A stretch of 64,000 nt of DNA from Microbacterium sp. (GTDB taxonomy: Bacteria > Actinomycetota > Actinomycetes > Actinomycetales > Microbacteriaceae): the NCBI RefSeq assembly GCF_031180975.1, contig NZ_JAPSLI010000010.1, forward strand, positions 93,043 through 157,042, written 5' to 3'. The notes under the pieces are model-generated. The model made no database searches, was not told the origin of the DNA, and worked only from the letters and a program-made list of their open reading frames with translations. Shown here in pieces: positions 27,154-35,745 of this stretch (positions are counted from its first letter, which is position 1; every line of letters starts with the position of its first letter). The position numbers and the translations under genes are program-made.

Positions 27154-27400
27154 CGCTCAGGTCGCAGACGATGCCGCTTTCGCGCCTCCAGAACGGCAGA
27201 AATCGCGACCCGAGCGGGCGAGCCTGCCCCTGAACGGCAGAAATCGCGACCCGAAGCGCTCGACAGGACCGGCACGCCGAGCTCGCAGGCATCCGCCGCT
27301 CAGGTCGCAAAAAGTGCCGCCTTCCCGCGCCCAGAGCGGCAGATTTCGCGACCCGAGCGCCGTAGTCCGCCCGTAACCGGCAGATTTCGCGACCCGAGCG
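27154..27400. repeat. Array of six GGCAGA(A/T)(A/T)TCGCGACCCGAGCG units (family 3)
   Basis: The 373-base gap 27053-27425 holds no gene. Units at 27191-27216, 27232-27258, 27334-27359 and 27374-27400 are direct; those at 27154-27177 and 27297-27321 are inverted and more diverged. The pattern inverted-direct-direct occurs twice with a period of 142-143 bases, so the array arose by tandem duplication of a three-unit block. Intervals are irregular (37-65), unlike CRISPR. It may act as a terminator or nucleoid-protein site between two minus-strand genes. Confidence 0.85.
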
Positions 27401-27425
27401 CCGCCGCGCGCCCTCGTGCCGACGG

Positions 27426-28958
27426 TCAGGCTGGCGGGACGAGGAAGCCGTCCACCACCAGGGCGCGGATGCGGGGCTCGAGGTCGGCCCACAGGTCGGC
27501 GAGCGGCACGTCGAAGAGGTCCGCGAGCGCGGCCACGATCTGCGACACGGTCAGTTCGCCGTCGCACGCTCCGACGAAGCCGGCGAGGCCGGGGTCGACC
27601 GACACCGTGCGCCCGAACCCGCCGCCCTGCCGCAGCTCGATGACGCGGGGGTCGTCGTCGCCGGGCATGAAGTGCCGCGCCTCGGTCACGTCCGGCGCGA
27701 CCACCAGGGTCGACGGGATGCCGTCGGCGAGCCGATCGTGCGCGGCGAGGCCCGCGGCGAGCGCACGGCCGAGGTTCGACACCGGCTGGGCGATCCGCTC
27801 GAACCGGCGCAGCCGCTCACCGACTCCTCCGCGGGGCCCGGAGACTCCACCCCGCCGTAGCAGAATGTATCCGAACCCGACCGCTGTGACCTCCCGCTCG
27901 GCGAAGTCGTCGAGCCACGCCGACAGCATGCGCGTGAACGCAGCATCCCGGGGCAGCGTGCCTCCGTCGCGGATCCACAGCTCCGCGTAGCCGAGCGGCG
28001 TCAGCTGCTCGCGTTCGATCACCCAGGCGTCCAGGTCGTCGCGCACCCAGGACCGCAGCCGGTCGAGTCCGTCCTGACCGCCGCGGGACTCCCAGTTGCC
28101 GAGCAGCTGGGCGATCCCGCCCGACGCGAGATGCTCGGGCACGGTGCGGATGAACCGCTCCACCAGCGCGTCGCCGACCAGACCGCCGTCGCGGTACTCG
28201 TACTCCGGCACGCCGGCCACCCGCGGCGTGATCACGAACGGCGGGTTCGACACCACCAGGTCGAACGTCTCGCCGGCGACCGGCTCGAACAGGCTGCCGA
28301 GCCGGAACTCGATGTCGCGCACGCCGTTCAGCTGCGCGTTCAGCTCGGCGAAGGCGAGGGCCCGCTCCGAGATGTCGGTGGCGATCACGTGTCCCGCGTG
28401 CCGGGAGACGAGCAGAGCCTGGATGCCGCATCCGGTGCCCAGGTCGAGCGCGCGGTCCACCTCAGCGGGGACGACCAGCTCGGCGAGCGTCCGGGACGCG
28501 CCGCCGACGCCGAGCACGTGATCGGCGGGCAGGGATCCGCCCAGGGCCACCTCGTCGAGATCGCTCGCGATCCACCACTCGCCCACGCCGTCGGCATCCA
28601 CGAACGACTGCGGCCGGATCAGCGCCTCCGGCACCACCTTCGCCCCGTCGATGCGGCCGAGTCCGAGCGCCAGCATCCCGTCCACGCCGAGACGCGGCAG
28701 CGCGCGCTCGACCGCGGGCAATGGCTGCGGCATCCCGAGCACCCACAGCCGTCCGAGCGTGGGAAGCGGGTCGTCGCGCAGGCCCAGCGCACGCAGCACC
28801 GGCTCCCACAGACCGCGCCCGAGCGCGTCGTCGGCCTCCTCACCCCACAGTCGGCGCAGGGGGTCCGAACGGAAGTCCGCAGCTCCGAGATCGGCGGCGA
28901 GCGCCTCCGCGAGGCGCGCGTCGGGGCGGGGGTGGGCTCGGTCCGGCACGGCCGTCAC
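27426..28958 (-). CDS. Class I SAM-dependent methyltransferase with SNPPF motif
   Basis: A 510-residue protein. A helical N-terminal domain of about 150 residues precedes a Rossmann methyltransferase with ALDLGTGCGIQALLVSRHA (SAM loop), VIATDISERALAF and FDLVVSNPPFVITP. The NPPF motif indicates methylation of an exocyclic or side-chain nitrogen (rRNA/DNA base or glutamine). The C-terminal 150 residues look like a winged-helix extension. The GTG at 28958 with GAAGG upstream is preferred; the frame is open to 29447 but that part overlaps the divergent DUF6049 gene. The target is unknown. Confidence 0.85.
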   Translation of the reverse strand: MTAVPDRAHPRPDARLAEALAADLGAADFRSDPLRRLWGEEADDALGRGLWEPVLRALGLRDDPLPTLGRLWVLGMPQPLPAVERALPRLGVDGMLALGLGRIDGAKVVPEALIRPQSFVDADGVGEWWIASDLDEVALGGSLPADHVLGVGGASRTLAELVVPAEVDRALDLGTGCGIQALLVSRHAGHVIATDISERALAFAELNAQLNGVRDIEFRLGSLFEPVAGETFDLVVSNPPFVITPRVAGVPEYEYRDGGLVGDALVERFIRTVPEHLASGGIAQLLGNWESRGGQDGLDRLRSWVRDDLDAWVIEREQLTPLGYAELWIRDGGTLPRDAAFTRMLSAWLDDFAEREVTAVGFGYILLRRGGVSGPRGGVGERLRRFERIAQPVSNLGRALAAGLAAHDRLADGIPSTLVVAPDVTEARHFMPGDDDPRVIELRQGGGFGRTVSVDPGLAGFVGACDGELTVSQIVAALADLFDVPLADLWADLEPRIRALVVDGFLVPPA

Positions 28959-28994
28959 TCTACGCGCCTTCAGGGTTCGCCGCGGCCCGCGGCC

Positions 28995-29000
28995 TAGAAT
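28995..29000 (+). promoter_or_regulatory. -10 element for the DUF6049-murJ operon
   Basis: TAGAAT fits the actinobacterial TANNNT -10 and lies 47 bases before the DUF6049 start in the 88-base gap between divergent genes. No good -35 is visible. Confidence 0.4.
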
Positions 29001-29046
29001 CAGGGGCGTCGGCGCACCCGCCATCCCCGGCGGCCGACCAGAACCT

Positions 29047-31122
29047 ATGACTGCGTCCCTCCCCCGCATCGGCATCCGTCCGCGTGCGCAGCGGCTGCTG
29101 AGCCGGCTCGCCGCGGCGCTCGTCATCGGCGCACTCGCGTTCGGCGGGGCGGCTCCGGCCCACGGCGCGGCCGAGGAGGCGGCCGAGGATGCCGGTGCGG
29201 TCGAACTGACCGTCACGACCGGCAACGGAGCGCCCACGGCGCCGGGCGGTCCGCTCACCGGCGGCATCGACCTGACGAACCGCACCGAGTCGGCGCTCAG
29301 CGCGGGGGCGGTCACGGTCGAACTGAACCGCACGGCGATCACCGACAGCAGCGCCCTGGAGGCCTGGCTCGAGGGCGGCACGGCATCCGGGGTGTTCGAG
29401 ACGATCGCCGTCCAGCCGACGCCGGCGGTCGAGTCGGGATCCTCCACGAGCGCCGACCTGCTGGTCAGCGCGCCCGAGCTGGGAGCCCTCCGCCCCGGCG
29501 TCTATCCGGTGCGGGCGCGGCTCTCCGGCGCGAGCATCGACGGGGAGGACGGCCCGGTCGCTCAGCACGCCGCCTCGACCACTGTGCTGGTGATCTCCGA
29601 CGCGGTACGTCGCACAGGGGTGCTGATCCCGATCACGGCCACACCCGAGGACGGCGCCCTGCTCACCTCCGACGAGCTCGCCGAACTGACCGGCGACGGC
29701 GGGGCGCTCGCCGGCCAGCTCGACGCGGTCGCCGGCACGACGGCCATCCTCGCGGTCGACCCCGCGATCCCCACCGCGATCCGGATGCTGGGAACGCGCG
29801 CCCCGGCGTCGGCGGTCGACTGGCTCGAACGGCTCGAGTCGCTGCCCAACGACGTCTTCCTGCTGCAGTTCGGTGACGCGGATGCTGCGGTGCAGGCACA
29901 CGCGGCGCAGCCGACGCTGCTCGCACCGCAGGACCTCTCGCCGCTTCTGCAGGAGTCGGACTTCCCCCCGCCCACGACCGCCCCGACCCCGTCGCCCTCG
30001 CCCAGCACCACCCCGGAGCCTGCCGTCCCCGACAACGCGGAGCTCGCCGCACTGCGGGGTGCGACCGACGGCATCCTCTGGCCGCGGGGCGAGGTCACCG
30101 CCGACGACCTGGCCACCTTCTCCGGCTACATCGGCGAGCGGCTCACCACCGTGCTGCCCTCCTCGTCGGTCGACGGAGCGACCGGCGCCCACGCGACCGC
30201 GGGTGAACACGACCTGCTGATCACCGACGCCCCGGCGTCGGCCCGGCTGTCGTCGGCGGTCGCGCAGCAGAACGGTGCGTCCCGCGACCGTGAGCTCACC
30301 GCCGTCACCGCGCATCTCATGCTCGGTGCACAGGGTCCGACCACGGTGCTGCTCGGCCTCGACCGTTCCGAGACCCGGTCGCCGGTGGCCCTGCGCGCCG
30401 CGCTCACCGCCTTCGCCGCCCCCGGCGTGACGCTGCCGGCGCTGCGCGGCGAGCCCGCCGCATCCGTCACAGTGCACGGGGAGCCCGACGCCGCCCGCGC
30501 CGAGGCGCTGACCGCGATGCTCGCCGACGAGCAGCGGCTGGTGACGTTCTCGACCGTGCTGGAGGAGCCGTCGCTGCTGCTGGCCCCGCACCGGATTCGC
30601 ATGCTGCGGGCGATCGGCGCCGGCCTCGGCGAGGAGGAGTTCTCGGCCGCGAGCGCAAGGCTGGCGCAGCGCACGATCGACACGCTCAACGCCGTGAGCG
30701 TGCAGCAGCCGAAACCCGTGCAGCTGTTCACCTCGGCTGCCCCGCTGCCGGTGTGGGTGCGCAACGATCTGCCGTGGCCGGTGAAGGTCTCGCTGTCCAG
30801 CCAGCCGTCGGACCCCCGGCTCGACATCCAGCCGCTGACCGAGGTGGAGGCGCTGGAGTCGAGCAGCACCCGGGTGGACGTGCCGATCGAGGCGCGTGTC
30901 GCCAGCGGCGAGGTGCAGGTGACGTTCCGGCTGTTCAGTCCGACCGGGGTGCCGGTGGGGCAGCCGACGACGGCCGACGTCACGCTGCGCGCCGACTGGG
31001 AGGGCATCGGCCTGGTCATCCTGGGCGGGCTGATCAGCGTGCTGTTCGTGCTCGGCCTGGTGCGCACCGTGCTGCGCCGGCGCCGGGTGGATGCGGCGGC
31101 GACGAAGGGAAACGATGAGTAG
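29047..31122 (+). CDS. DUF6049 family secreted/membrane protein upstream of murJ
   Basis: A 691-residue protein with an N-terminal signal peptide (RLAAALVIGALAFGGAAPAHGA), a long extracytoplasmic region, and one C-terminal membrane helix (IGLVILGGLISVLFVLGLV) followed by a basic tail. A Pro/Thr/Ser-rich segment interrupts the ectodomain near residue 315. It corresponds in position and architecture to the Rv3909-like protein of mycobacteria, encoded just before murJ. The stop overlaps the murJ start by 8 bases, which supports joint function in cell-wall lipid II export. The precise role is unknown. Confidence 0.85.
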   Translation: MTASLPRIGIRPRAQRLLSRLAAALVIGALAFGGAAPAHGAAEEAAEDAGAVELTVTTGNGAPTAPGGPLTGGIDLTNRTESALSAGAVTVELNRTAITDSSALEAWLEGGTASGVFETIAVQPTPAVESGSSTSADLLVSAPELGALRPGVYPVRARLSGASIDGEDGPVAQHAASTTVLVISDAVRRTGVLIPITATPEDGALLTSDELAELTGDGGALAGQLDAVAGTTAILAVDPAIPTAIRMLGTRAPASAVDWLERLESLPNDVFLLQFGDADAAVQAHAAQPTLLAPQDLSPLLQESDFPPPTTAPTPSPSPSTTPEPAVPDNAELAALRGATDGILWPRGEVTADDLATFSGYIGERLTTVLPSSSVDGATGAHATAGEHDLLITDAPASARLSSAVAQQNGASRDRELTAVTAHLMLGAQGPTTVLLGLDRSETRSPVALRAALTAFAAPGVTLPALRGEPAASVTVHGEPDAARAEALTAMLADEQRLVTFSTVLEEPSLLLAPHRIRMLRAIGAGLGEEEFSAASARLAQRTIDTLNAVSVQQPKPVQLFTSAAPLPVWVRNDLPWPVKVSLSSQPSDPRLDIQPLTEVEALESSSTRVDVPIEARVASGEVQVTFRLFSPTGVPVGQPTTADVTLRADWEGIGLVILGGLISVLFVLGLVRTVLRRRRVDAAATKGNDE

Positions 31123-32731
31123 TCTCGGCCGCGCCAGCGCCATCCTCGGCGCGGGGACGCTGGTTTCCCGCATCACCGGGCTGCTGCGCACCATCGTGCT
31201 GCTGGCGGCGATCGGCTCCCTCGGGCGGGCGAGCGACGCGTTCAGCGTGGCCAACCAGCTGCCGAACAACGTGTTCACGATCATCCAGACCGGCATCCTC
31301 ACCGCGGTGATCATCCCGCAGATCGTGCGCTCCGCCGGCCACAAGGACGGCGGGCAGGCGTTCATCTCCAAGCTGTTCACGCTCGGCACCGTCGTCTTCC
31401 TGGGCGCCACCGCCGTTGCGGTGCTGGTCGCGCCCGGGCTGGTGTTCCTGTACGCCAAGGGGTTCACGCCCGACCAGCTCGCGCTGGCGACCGCGTTCGC
31501 GTACTGGTGTCTGCCGCAGATCCTGTTCTACGGGCTGTACGCGCTGATCGGCGAGACGCTCAACGCCAAACGGGTGTTCGGTCCGTACACCTGGGCGCCG
31601 ATCGCGAACAACGTCATCTCGATCGCCGGCTTCCTGCTGTTCATCGCCCTGTTCGGCGACAACCGCAACCGCGTGGAGATGTGGGATCCGACCATGATCG
31701 CCGTGCTCGGCGGCACCGCGACCCTCGGCATCGCCGTGCAGGCGGGTCTGTTGTTGGTCGCCTGGCGGCGCACCGGTCTGCACCTGCGCCCCGACTTCGC
31801 CTGGAAAGGGGTCGGCCTGGGCGACATCGGCCGCCTCGCCGGCTGGACGTTCCTGATGGTGATGGCCGGGCAGCTGGCCGGTCTGGTTCAGTCGACCATC
31901 GTCTCCGAGGCGTCCGGTGACCACCCCGCCGGGACGATCATGATGGCGGCCTGGCTCGTGTTCATGCTGCCGTACTCGATCTTCGCGGTCTCGATCGGCA
32001 CCCCCTATTTCACGCAGATCTCCGAGCATGCGTCGGCGGACAAACATGACGAGGTCCGCGGCGACGTGGCCCGCTGCATCCGTGCGGTCGCGCTGTTCAT
32101 CGTCGTCTCCACGGTTGCGCTGGTGGCGGCATCCGTCCCCGCGACCCGCATCTTCACCGACAGCGGCGCGCAGGCGGTGCAGGCGGCACCCGTCCTCATC
32201 GCCAACCTCGTGGGCCTGCTGCCGCTCTCGGTGCTGTTCATCGTGCAGCGCACGTTCTACGCCTACGGCGACACCCGCACCCCGTTCTGGATCACCGTGG
32301 TGCAGTGCACGCTTATCGTGCTGTCCGCGCTGATCGCCCCGCTGATCGTCCCGCTCAGCCAGCTCGCCGCCGCGATCGCGCTCGGGCAGTCGCTGGCGTG
32401 CCTCGTTCAGACCCTCATCGCCATCTGGATGCTGCGCCGCCGGCTCGGCGGCCTCGAACTCCCGTCGATCCTGGTGTCGCTCGGCCGCTTCACCCTGGCC
32501 GCGATCCCGGCCTGCCTCGCGGGCTGGGGCGTGTACCTGCTGCTGGGCGGAGCGGACGGATGGATCGTCGCGGATCCGGGCGCCGTGGCGGGCCGTGTGT
32601 TCGGCGCGATCGGCACCGGGATCGTCGGCGGAGCGACCGTGCTGGTCTACCTCGCCGTGCTCGCCCTGCTGCGGGCACCCGAGATGAGCGTGGTCTCCGG
32701 GTTCGCGAAGAAGTTCCTGCCGGGCCGCTGA
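31115..32731 (+). CDS. murJ: Lipid II flippase MurJ
   Basis: This 538-residue polytopic protein should flip lipid-linked peptidoglycan precursor across the membrane. About 14 hydrophobic segments are present. MurJ features include TLVSRITGLLRTIVLLAAIG, DAFSVANQLPNNVFTIIQTG near residue 40-60, PQILFYGLYALIGETLNAK, and PLSVLFIVQRTFYAYGDTRTP in the C-terminal half. The start at 31115 (GAAGGGA upstream) is preferred to 31091. There is no C-terminal kinase-like domain, unlike the mycobacterial MviN. It is co-transcribed with the DUF6049 gene. Confidence 0.95.
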   Translation: MSSLGRASAILGAGTLVSRITGLLRTIVLLAAIGSLGRASDAFSVANQLPNNVFTIIQTGILTAVIIPQIVRSAGHKDGGQAFISKLFTLGTVVFLGATAVAVLVAPGLVFLYAKGFTPDQLALATAFAYWCLPQILFYGLYALIGETLNAKRVFGPYTWAPIANNVISIAGFLLFIALFGDNRNRVEMWDPTMIAVLGGTATLGIAVQAGLLLVAWRRTGLHLRPDFAWKGVGLGDIGRLAGWTFLMVMAGQLAGLVQSTIVSEASGDHPAGTIMMAAWLVFMLPYSIFAVSIGTPYFTQISEHASADKHDEVRGDVARCIRAVALFIVVSTVALVAASVPATRIFTDSGAQAVQAAPVLIANLVGLLPLSVLFIVQRTFYAYGDTRTPFWITVVQCTLIVLSALIAPLIVPLSQLAAAIALGQSLACLVQTLIAIWMLRRRLGGLELPSILVSLGRFTLAAIPACLAGWGVYLLLGGADGWIVADPGAVAGRVFGAIGTGIVGGATVLVYLAVLALLRAPEMSVVSGFAKKFLPGR

Positions 32732-32747
32732 ACACCTTCGGTAACGC

Positions 32748-32773
32748 GGAATGCGGCGCGGTTACCATGGGTT
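32748..32773 (+). promoter_or_regulatory. SigR/SigH-type promoter of trxB
   Basis: GGAAT at 32748-32752 and GTT at 32771-32773 are separated by exactly 18 bases, the consensus of thiol-oxidative-stress sigma factors (Streptomyces SigR, Mycobacterium SigH). It lies 53 bases before the trxB start. trxB is a classical target of these sigma factors. Confidence 0.8.
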
Positions 32774-32825
32774 GAAGCAGTCGAGGCGTGCAGCCGCGCG
32801 TTCCGCTGCACCAGAGGGAGAAGAA

Positions 32826-33800
32826 ATGCGCCAGGTCATCATCATCGGCTCCGGTCCCGCCGGATTCAGCGCCGCCATCTACGCGGCGCGCGCGAACCTG
32901 AAGCCGCTGCTGGTCGCCAGCACGGTCGAGGTCGGCGGCGAGTTGATGAACACGACCGAGGTGGAGAACTTCCCCGGCTTCCCGGAGGGCATCCAGGGGC
33001 CGGAGCTGATGGCGAAGCTGCAGGAGCAGGCCGAGAAGTTCGGCACCGAGGTGCTGTACGACGACGTCACCGCGCTCGAGGTCAGCGGCCCCGTCAAGAA
33101 GGTCACGCTCGGCAGCGGCGCCACGCACGAGGCATCCACCCTCATCTACGCCACCGGCTCGGCGTACCGCAAGCTGGGCGTCGAGGGCGAGGAGCGCCTG
33201 TCGGGCTACGGGGTGTCGTGGTGCGCCACCTGCGACGGGTTCTTCTTCCGCGAGAAGACGATCGCCGTCGTCGGCGGCGGCGACTCGGCGATGGAGGAGG
33301 CGACCTTCCTCACGCGCTTCGCCTCGAAGGTGTACGTGATCCACCGCAAGGACACCCTGCGCGCGTCCAAGATCATGCAGGAGCGTGCCTTCGCGAACGA
33401 GAAGATCGAGTTCCTGTGGAACAGCGAGGTCGAGGAGGTGCTGGGCGGCGACTCCGTCACCGGCGTCCGCCTGCGCTCGACCACGGACGGCTCGACGCGT
33501 GAGCTGGAGCTCGACGGACTGTTCGTCGCGATCGGCAACGACCCGCGCACCCACCTGGTGCACGACAAGCTCGAGCTGACGCCGGAGGGCACCATCTGGG
33601 TCGACGGCCGCTCCTCGCGCACCTCGGTGCCGGGCGTGTTCGCCGCCGGCGACGTGATCGATCCCACCTACCGGCAGGCCGCGACCGCCGCGGGATCCGG
33701 TGTGGTCGCCGCCCTCGACGCCGAGCACTTCCTCGCCGACCTCGAGGATGGCTCCGTCGAGCAGCCCGCCGCCGAGGCGGCCGAGATCATCGTCGGCTGA
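32826..33800 (+). CDS. trxB: Thioredoxin-disulfide reductase
   Basis: A 324-residue flavoprotein that reduces thioredoxin with NADPH. The FAD loop IIIGSGPAGFSAAIYAARA opens the protein, the redox pair is Cys133/Cys136 in VSWCATCDGFFF, the NADPH loop is VVGGGDSAMEEATFL, and VFAAGDVIDPTYRQAATAAG closes the FAD site. The ATG at 32826 follows GAGGGAG. It precedes trxA by 62 bases; each gene has its own stress-type promoter. This order (murJ ... trxB trxA ... parB) is the conserved actinobacterial origin arrangement. Confidence 0.97.
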   Translation: MRQVIIIGSGPAGFSAAIYAARANLKPLLVASTVEVGGELMNTTEVENFPGFPEGIQGPELMAKLQEQAEKFGTEVLYDDVTALEVSGPVKKVTLGSGATHEASTLIYATGSAYRKLGVEGEERLSGYGVSWCATCDGFFFREKTIAVVGGGDSAMEEATFLTRFASKVYVIHRKDTLRASKIMQERAFANEKIEFLWNSEVEEVLGGDSVTGVRLRSTTDGSTRELELDGLFVAIGNDPRTHLVHDKLELTPEGTIWVDGRSSRTSVPGVFAAGDVIDPTYRQAATAAGSGVVAALDAEHFLADLEDGSVEQPAAEAAEIIVG

Positions 33801-33806
33801 CGCCGG

Positions 33807-33832
33807 GGAACACTTTCCGCGCGACCGGTGTT
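33807..33832 (+). promoter_or_regulatory. SigR/SigH-type promoter of trxA
   Basis: GGAAC at 33807-33811 and GTT at 33830-33832 are 18 bases apart. This variant is also accepted by SigH/SigR-type factors. It lies entirely in the 62-base trxB-trxA gap, 30 bases before the trxA ATG, giving trxA an internal oxidative-stress promoter. Confidence 0.72.
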
Positions 33833-33862
33833 CTTACCGGTGCCACCGAACAAGGAGAATCC

Positions 33863-34186
33863 ATGACTGCCAAGGCAACCACCCAGGCCACCTGGGAGCA
33901 GGACGTGCTCCAGGCGGAGGGTCCGGTTCTGGTCGACTTCTGGGCCGCCTGGTGCGGACCGTGCCGTATGGTCGCGCCGGTGCTCGACGAGATCCAGGCC
34001 GAGCACCCCGACAAGATCACGATCCTCAAGCTCAACGTCGACGAGAACCCCGAGCTGGCGATGAAGTACCAGATCACGTCGATCCCGGCGATGAAGGTGT
34101 TCCAGGGCGGTGAGGTCAAGACGACGATCATCGGCGCCAAGCCGAAGTTCGCCCTCGAGCAGGACCTCGCGCCGTACATCGGCTGA
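33863..34186 (+). CDS. trxA: Thioredoxin
   Basis: A 107-residue thioredoxin with the active site WCGPC (Cys31 and Cys34) in VLVDFWAAWCGPCRMVAPVL, the buried Asp in VDFWA, and the cis-Pro loop TSIPAMKVFQGGE. It passes electrons from TrxB to cytosolic disulfides and reductases. AAGGAG precedes the ATG. It ends at a strong terminator and is the last gene of the murJ-trxBA block before the fructosamine island. Confidence 0.97.
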   Translation: MTAKATTQATWEQDVLQAEGPVLVDFWAAWCGPCRMVAPVLDEIQAEHPDKITILKLNVDENPELAMKYQITSIPAMKVFQGGEVKTTIIGAKPKFALEQDLAPYIG

Positions 34187-34204
34187 GTTTTTTGGGCCCC
34201 AGCC

Positions 34205-34238
34205 CGAAGCCCGTCACCGTCCGCGGTGGCGGGCTTCG
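34205..34238. terminator. Bidirectional terminator after trxA
   Basis: CGAAGCCCGTCACC (34205-34218) pairs with GGTGGCGGGCTTCG (34225-34238) over 14 positions, counting one G-T wobble, with a 6-base loop and a TCGTCGTTT tail. It lies 19 bases after the trxA stop and 14 bases before the end of the convergent small gene, so it can serve both. Confidence 0.8.
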
Positions 34239-34251
34239 TCGTTTCCGCCGG

Positions 34252-34575
34252 TCAGGCGACCGTCGGATCCCAGCGGCGATGCCCGTGCTCGCCCAGCAGA
34301 CCCCACACGGCGTTCGTCAACTCCGGGTACTCCAGGGCGATCTGACGCAGCACGCGGTAGTGGCGGGCGGCGTTCGGTCGCACGCCGTCGTTGGCGGCGA
34401 TGTTGTCGGCGCGCAGCAGGTACACCACGAGCTCGTCGACGCTCGGCAGGTCTTCCATGAAATCCCACGGATCCTCACCGCCGCGCAGGCGCTCCTGGAC
34501 GAGCACCGCGAGTTCGTCGGTCGCCTCGGCCCGCAGCACTTCGAGGCTGGCGCGGCGCGAGACGGAGTCGGACAT
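34252..34575 (-). CDS. Conserved-type hypothetical protein, 107 residues
   Basis: A soluble, mostly helical 107-residue protein (MSDSVSRRASLEVLRAEATD, GGEDPWDFMEDLPSVDELVVY, NAARHYRVLRQIALEYPELT). It has no signal peptide, membrane segment or recognised motif. It is convergent with trxA across the terminator and lies 58 bases beyond the start of the lacI-type gene's end. The composition and codon use match the neighbours, so it is probably a real gene. Confidence 0.65.
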   Translation of the reverse strand: MSDSVSRRASLEVLRAEATDELAVLVQERLRGGEDPWDFMEDLPSVDELVVYLLRADNIAANDGVRPNAARHYRVLRQIALEYPELTNAVWGLLGEHGHRRWDPTVA

Positions 34576-34633
34576 GGATCAAGCCTAAACGTGCTCGGGA
34601 ACCGGGGCGCGATCCGCCCCGAAAGGCCCCCGG

Positions 34634-35722
34634 TCAGCGGGAGGCCGGCGGCGCGACGGACGCCCGCTCGATGAACCGCGTCTCGAGGGTGTGCAGCCCG
34701 CCGGGGGCCTGGTGCCCTTCGATCGCCGCGAACAGCACTTCGGCCGCGCGCGTGCCAAGTGCCTGCATCGGCTGCTCGATCATGGTCAGCGGCGGCTCCA
34801 TGACCGCCGCCCACGAACTGTCGTCGAATCCGATCAGCGACACGTCGGTGGCGACACGCAGCCCGGCCTCGCGCATCGCCCACAGCGACCCGGTCAGGGC
34901 GTCGGTCTCGGTGCAGAACAGCGCGGTGGGCGGGTCGGGCTGGGCGAGCATCTTCGCCACCTCGGTGCGGGCGCGGTCTTCGGTCTTCGGCCCGACCATG
35001 ATGAGGTCTGCGTCGAACACGATGCCCTCGTCGTCGAGGGCGTCGAGGTATCCCTGCAGTCGCTCCCCGTCGGTCCACAGGTTCCGTGCGGCGAGTTCCA
35101 CCATCTCGCGGCGCCGGCGCGGTCGCTCCTCGACGGGCGGGCCCCACACGAAGCCGATCCGGCGATGGCCCTCGGCGATGAGCCGCTCGACCGCGTCGCG
35201 CGCGGCGGCCCGGTTGTCGATGACGACGGCGTCGATCTCCAGCCCCGGCACGGCGCGGTCGACCAGCACCACCGGGATGCCGTGCGCCCGTGCCTGCTCG
35301 AGGTGCGCAGCCGATGCGATGTCGAGGGCGGTGGACGCGACGATGATGCCGTCCACGCGCTTGTCGATGAGCACGTTCGTCGCGGCCACCTCCTCTGCCA
35401 GCTCCTCGTAGGTGCTGATCACGAGGGTGTCGAAGCCGCGTGCCCGTGAGGCGTCGGAGATGCCACGGACGACGCCGCCGAAGAACGGGTTGGCGATGTC
35501 GGCGACGATCACGCCGATGGTGTGGGTCACGCCGGTCGACATGCTGCGCGCGAGCGCGTTGGCACGGTAGCCGATGCGCTCCGCGGCGGCGAGCACCCGC
35601 GCCTTCACCTCAGGGCTGACGTACCCGTAGCCGCCCAAGGTGCGCGCCGCCGTCGAGCGGCCCACGCCCGCCTCGGCGGCGACCTCCGAGATCGTGGGGG
35701 GAGCGGAGCGCTCGGATGTCAT
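34634..35722 (-). CDS. LacI-family regulator of the second fructosamine island
   Basis: A 362-residue repressor. The HTH is PTISEVAAEAGVGRSTAART (about 9-28), the hinge GYRANALARSMSTG, then a sugar-binding sensor (GVIVADIANPFFGGVVRGIS, DGIIVASTA, LIGFDDSSWA). The ATG at 35722 is used because 35752 (GTG) would overlap the kinase stop at 35746. It lies 23 bases after the PfkB kinase gene and is probably the last gene of the SIS-kinase-lacI operon. The perfect palindromes at 37697-37710 and 37808-37821 are its likely operators, which would give autoregulation. In Bacillus the corresponding frl regulator is of GntR type, so regulation has been replaced here. Confidence 0.88.
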   Translation of the reverse strand: MTSERSAPPTISEVAAEAGVGRSTAARTLGGYGYVSPEVKARVLAAAERIGYRANALARSMSTGVTHTIGVIVADIANPFFGGVVRGISDASRARGFDTLVISTYEELAEEVAATNVLIDKRVDGIIVASTALDIASAAHLEQARAHGIPVVLVDRAVPGLEIDAVVIDNRAAARDAVERLIAEGHRRIGFVWGPPVEERPRRRREMVELAARNLWTDGERLQGYLDALDDEGIVFDADLIMVGPKTEDRARTEVAKMLAQPDPPTALFCTETDALTGSLWAMREAGLRVATDVSLIGFDDSSWAAVMEPPLTMIEQPMQALGTRAAEVLFAAIEGHQAPGGLHTLETRFIERASVAPPASR

Positions 35723-35745
35723 CGCTCTCGCCCCCTTCCACGTGC

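Noticed and set aside
27154..27400. Possible CRISPR array
   Set aside because: Units occur in both orientations, intervals vary from 37 to 65 bases, units are diverged, and no cas gene is nearby.
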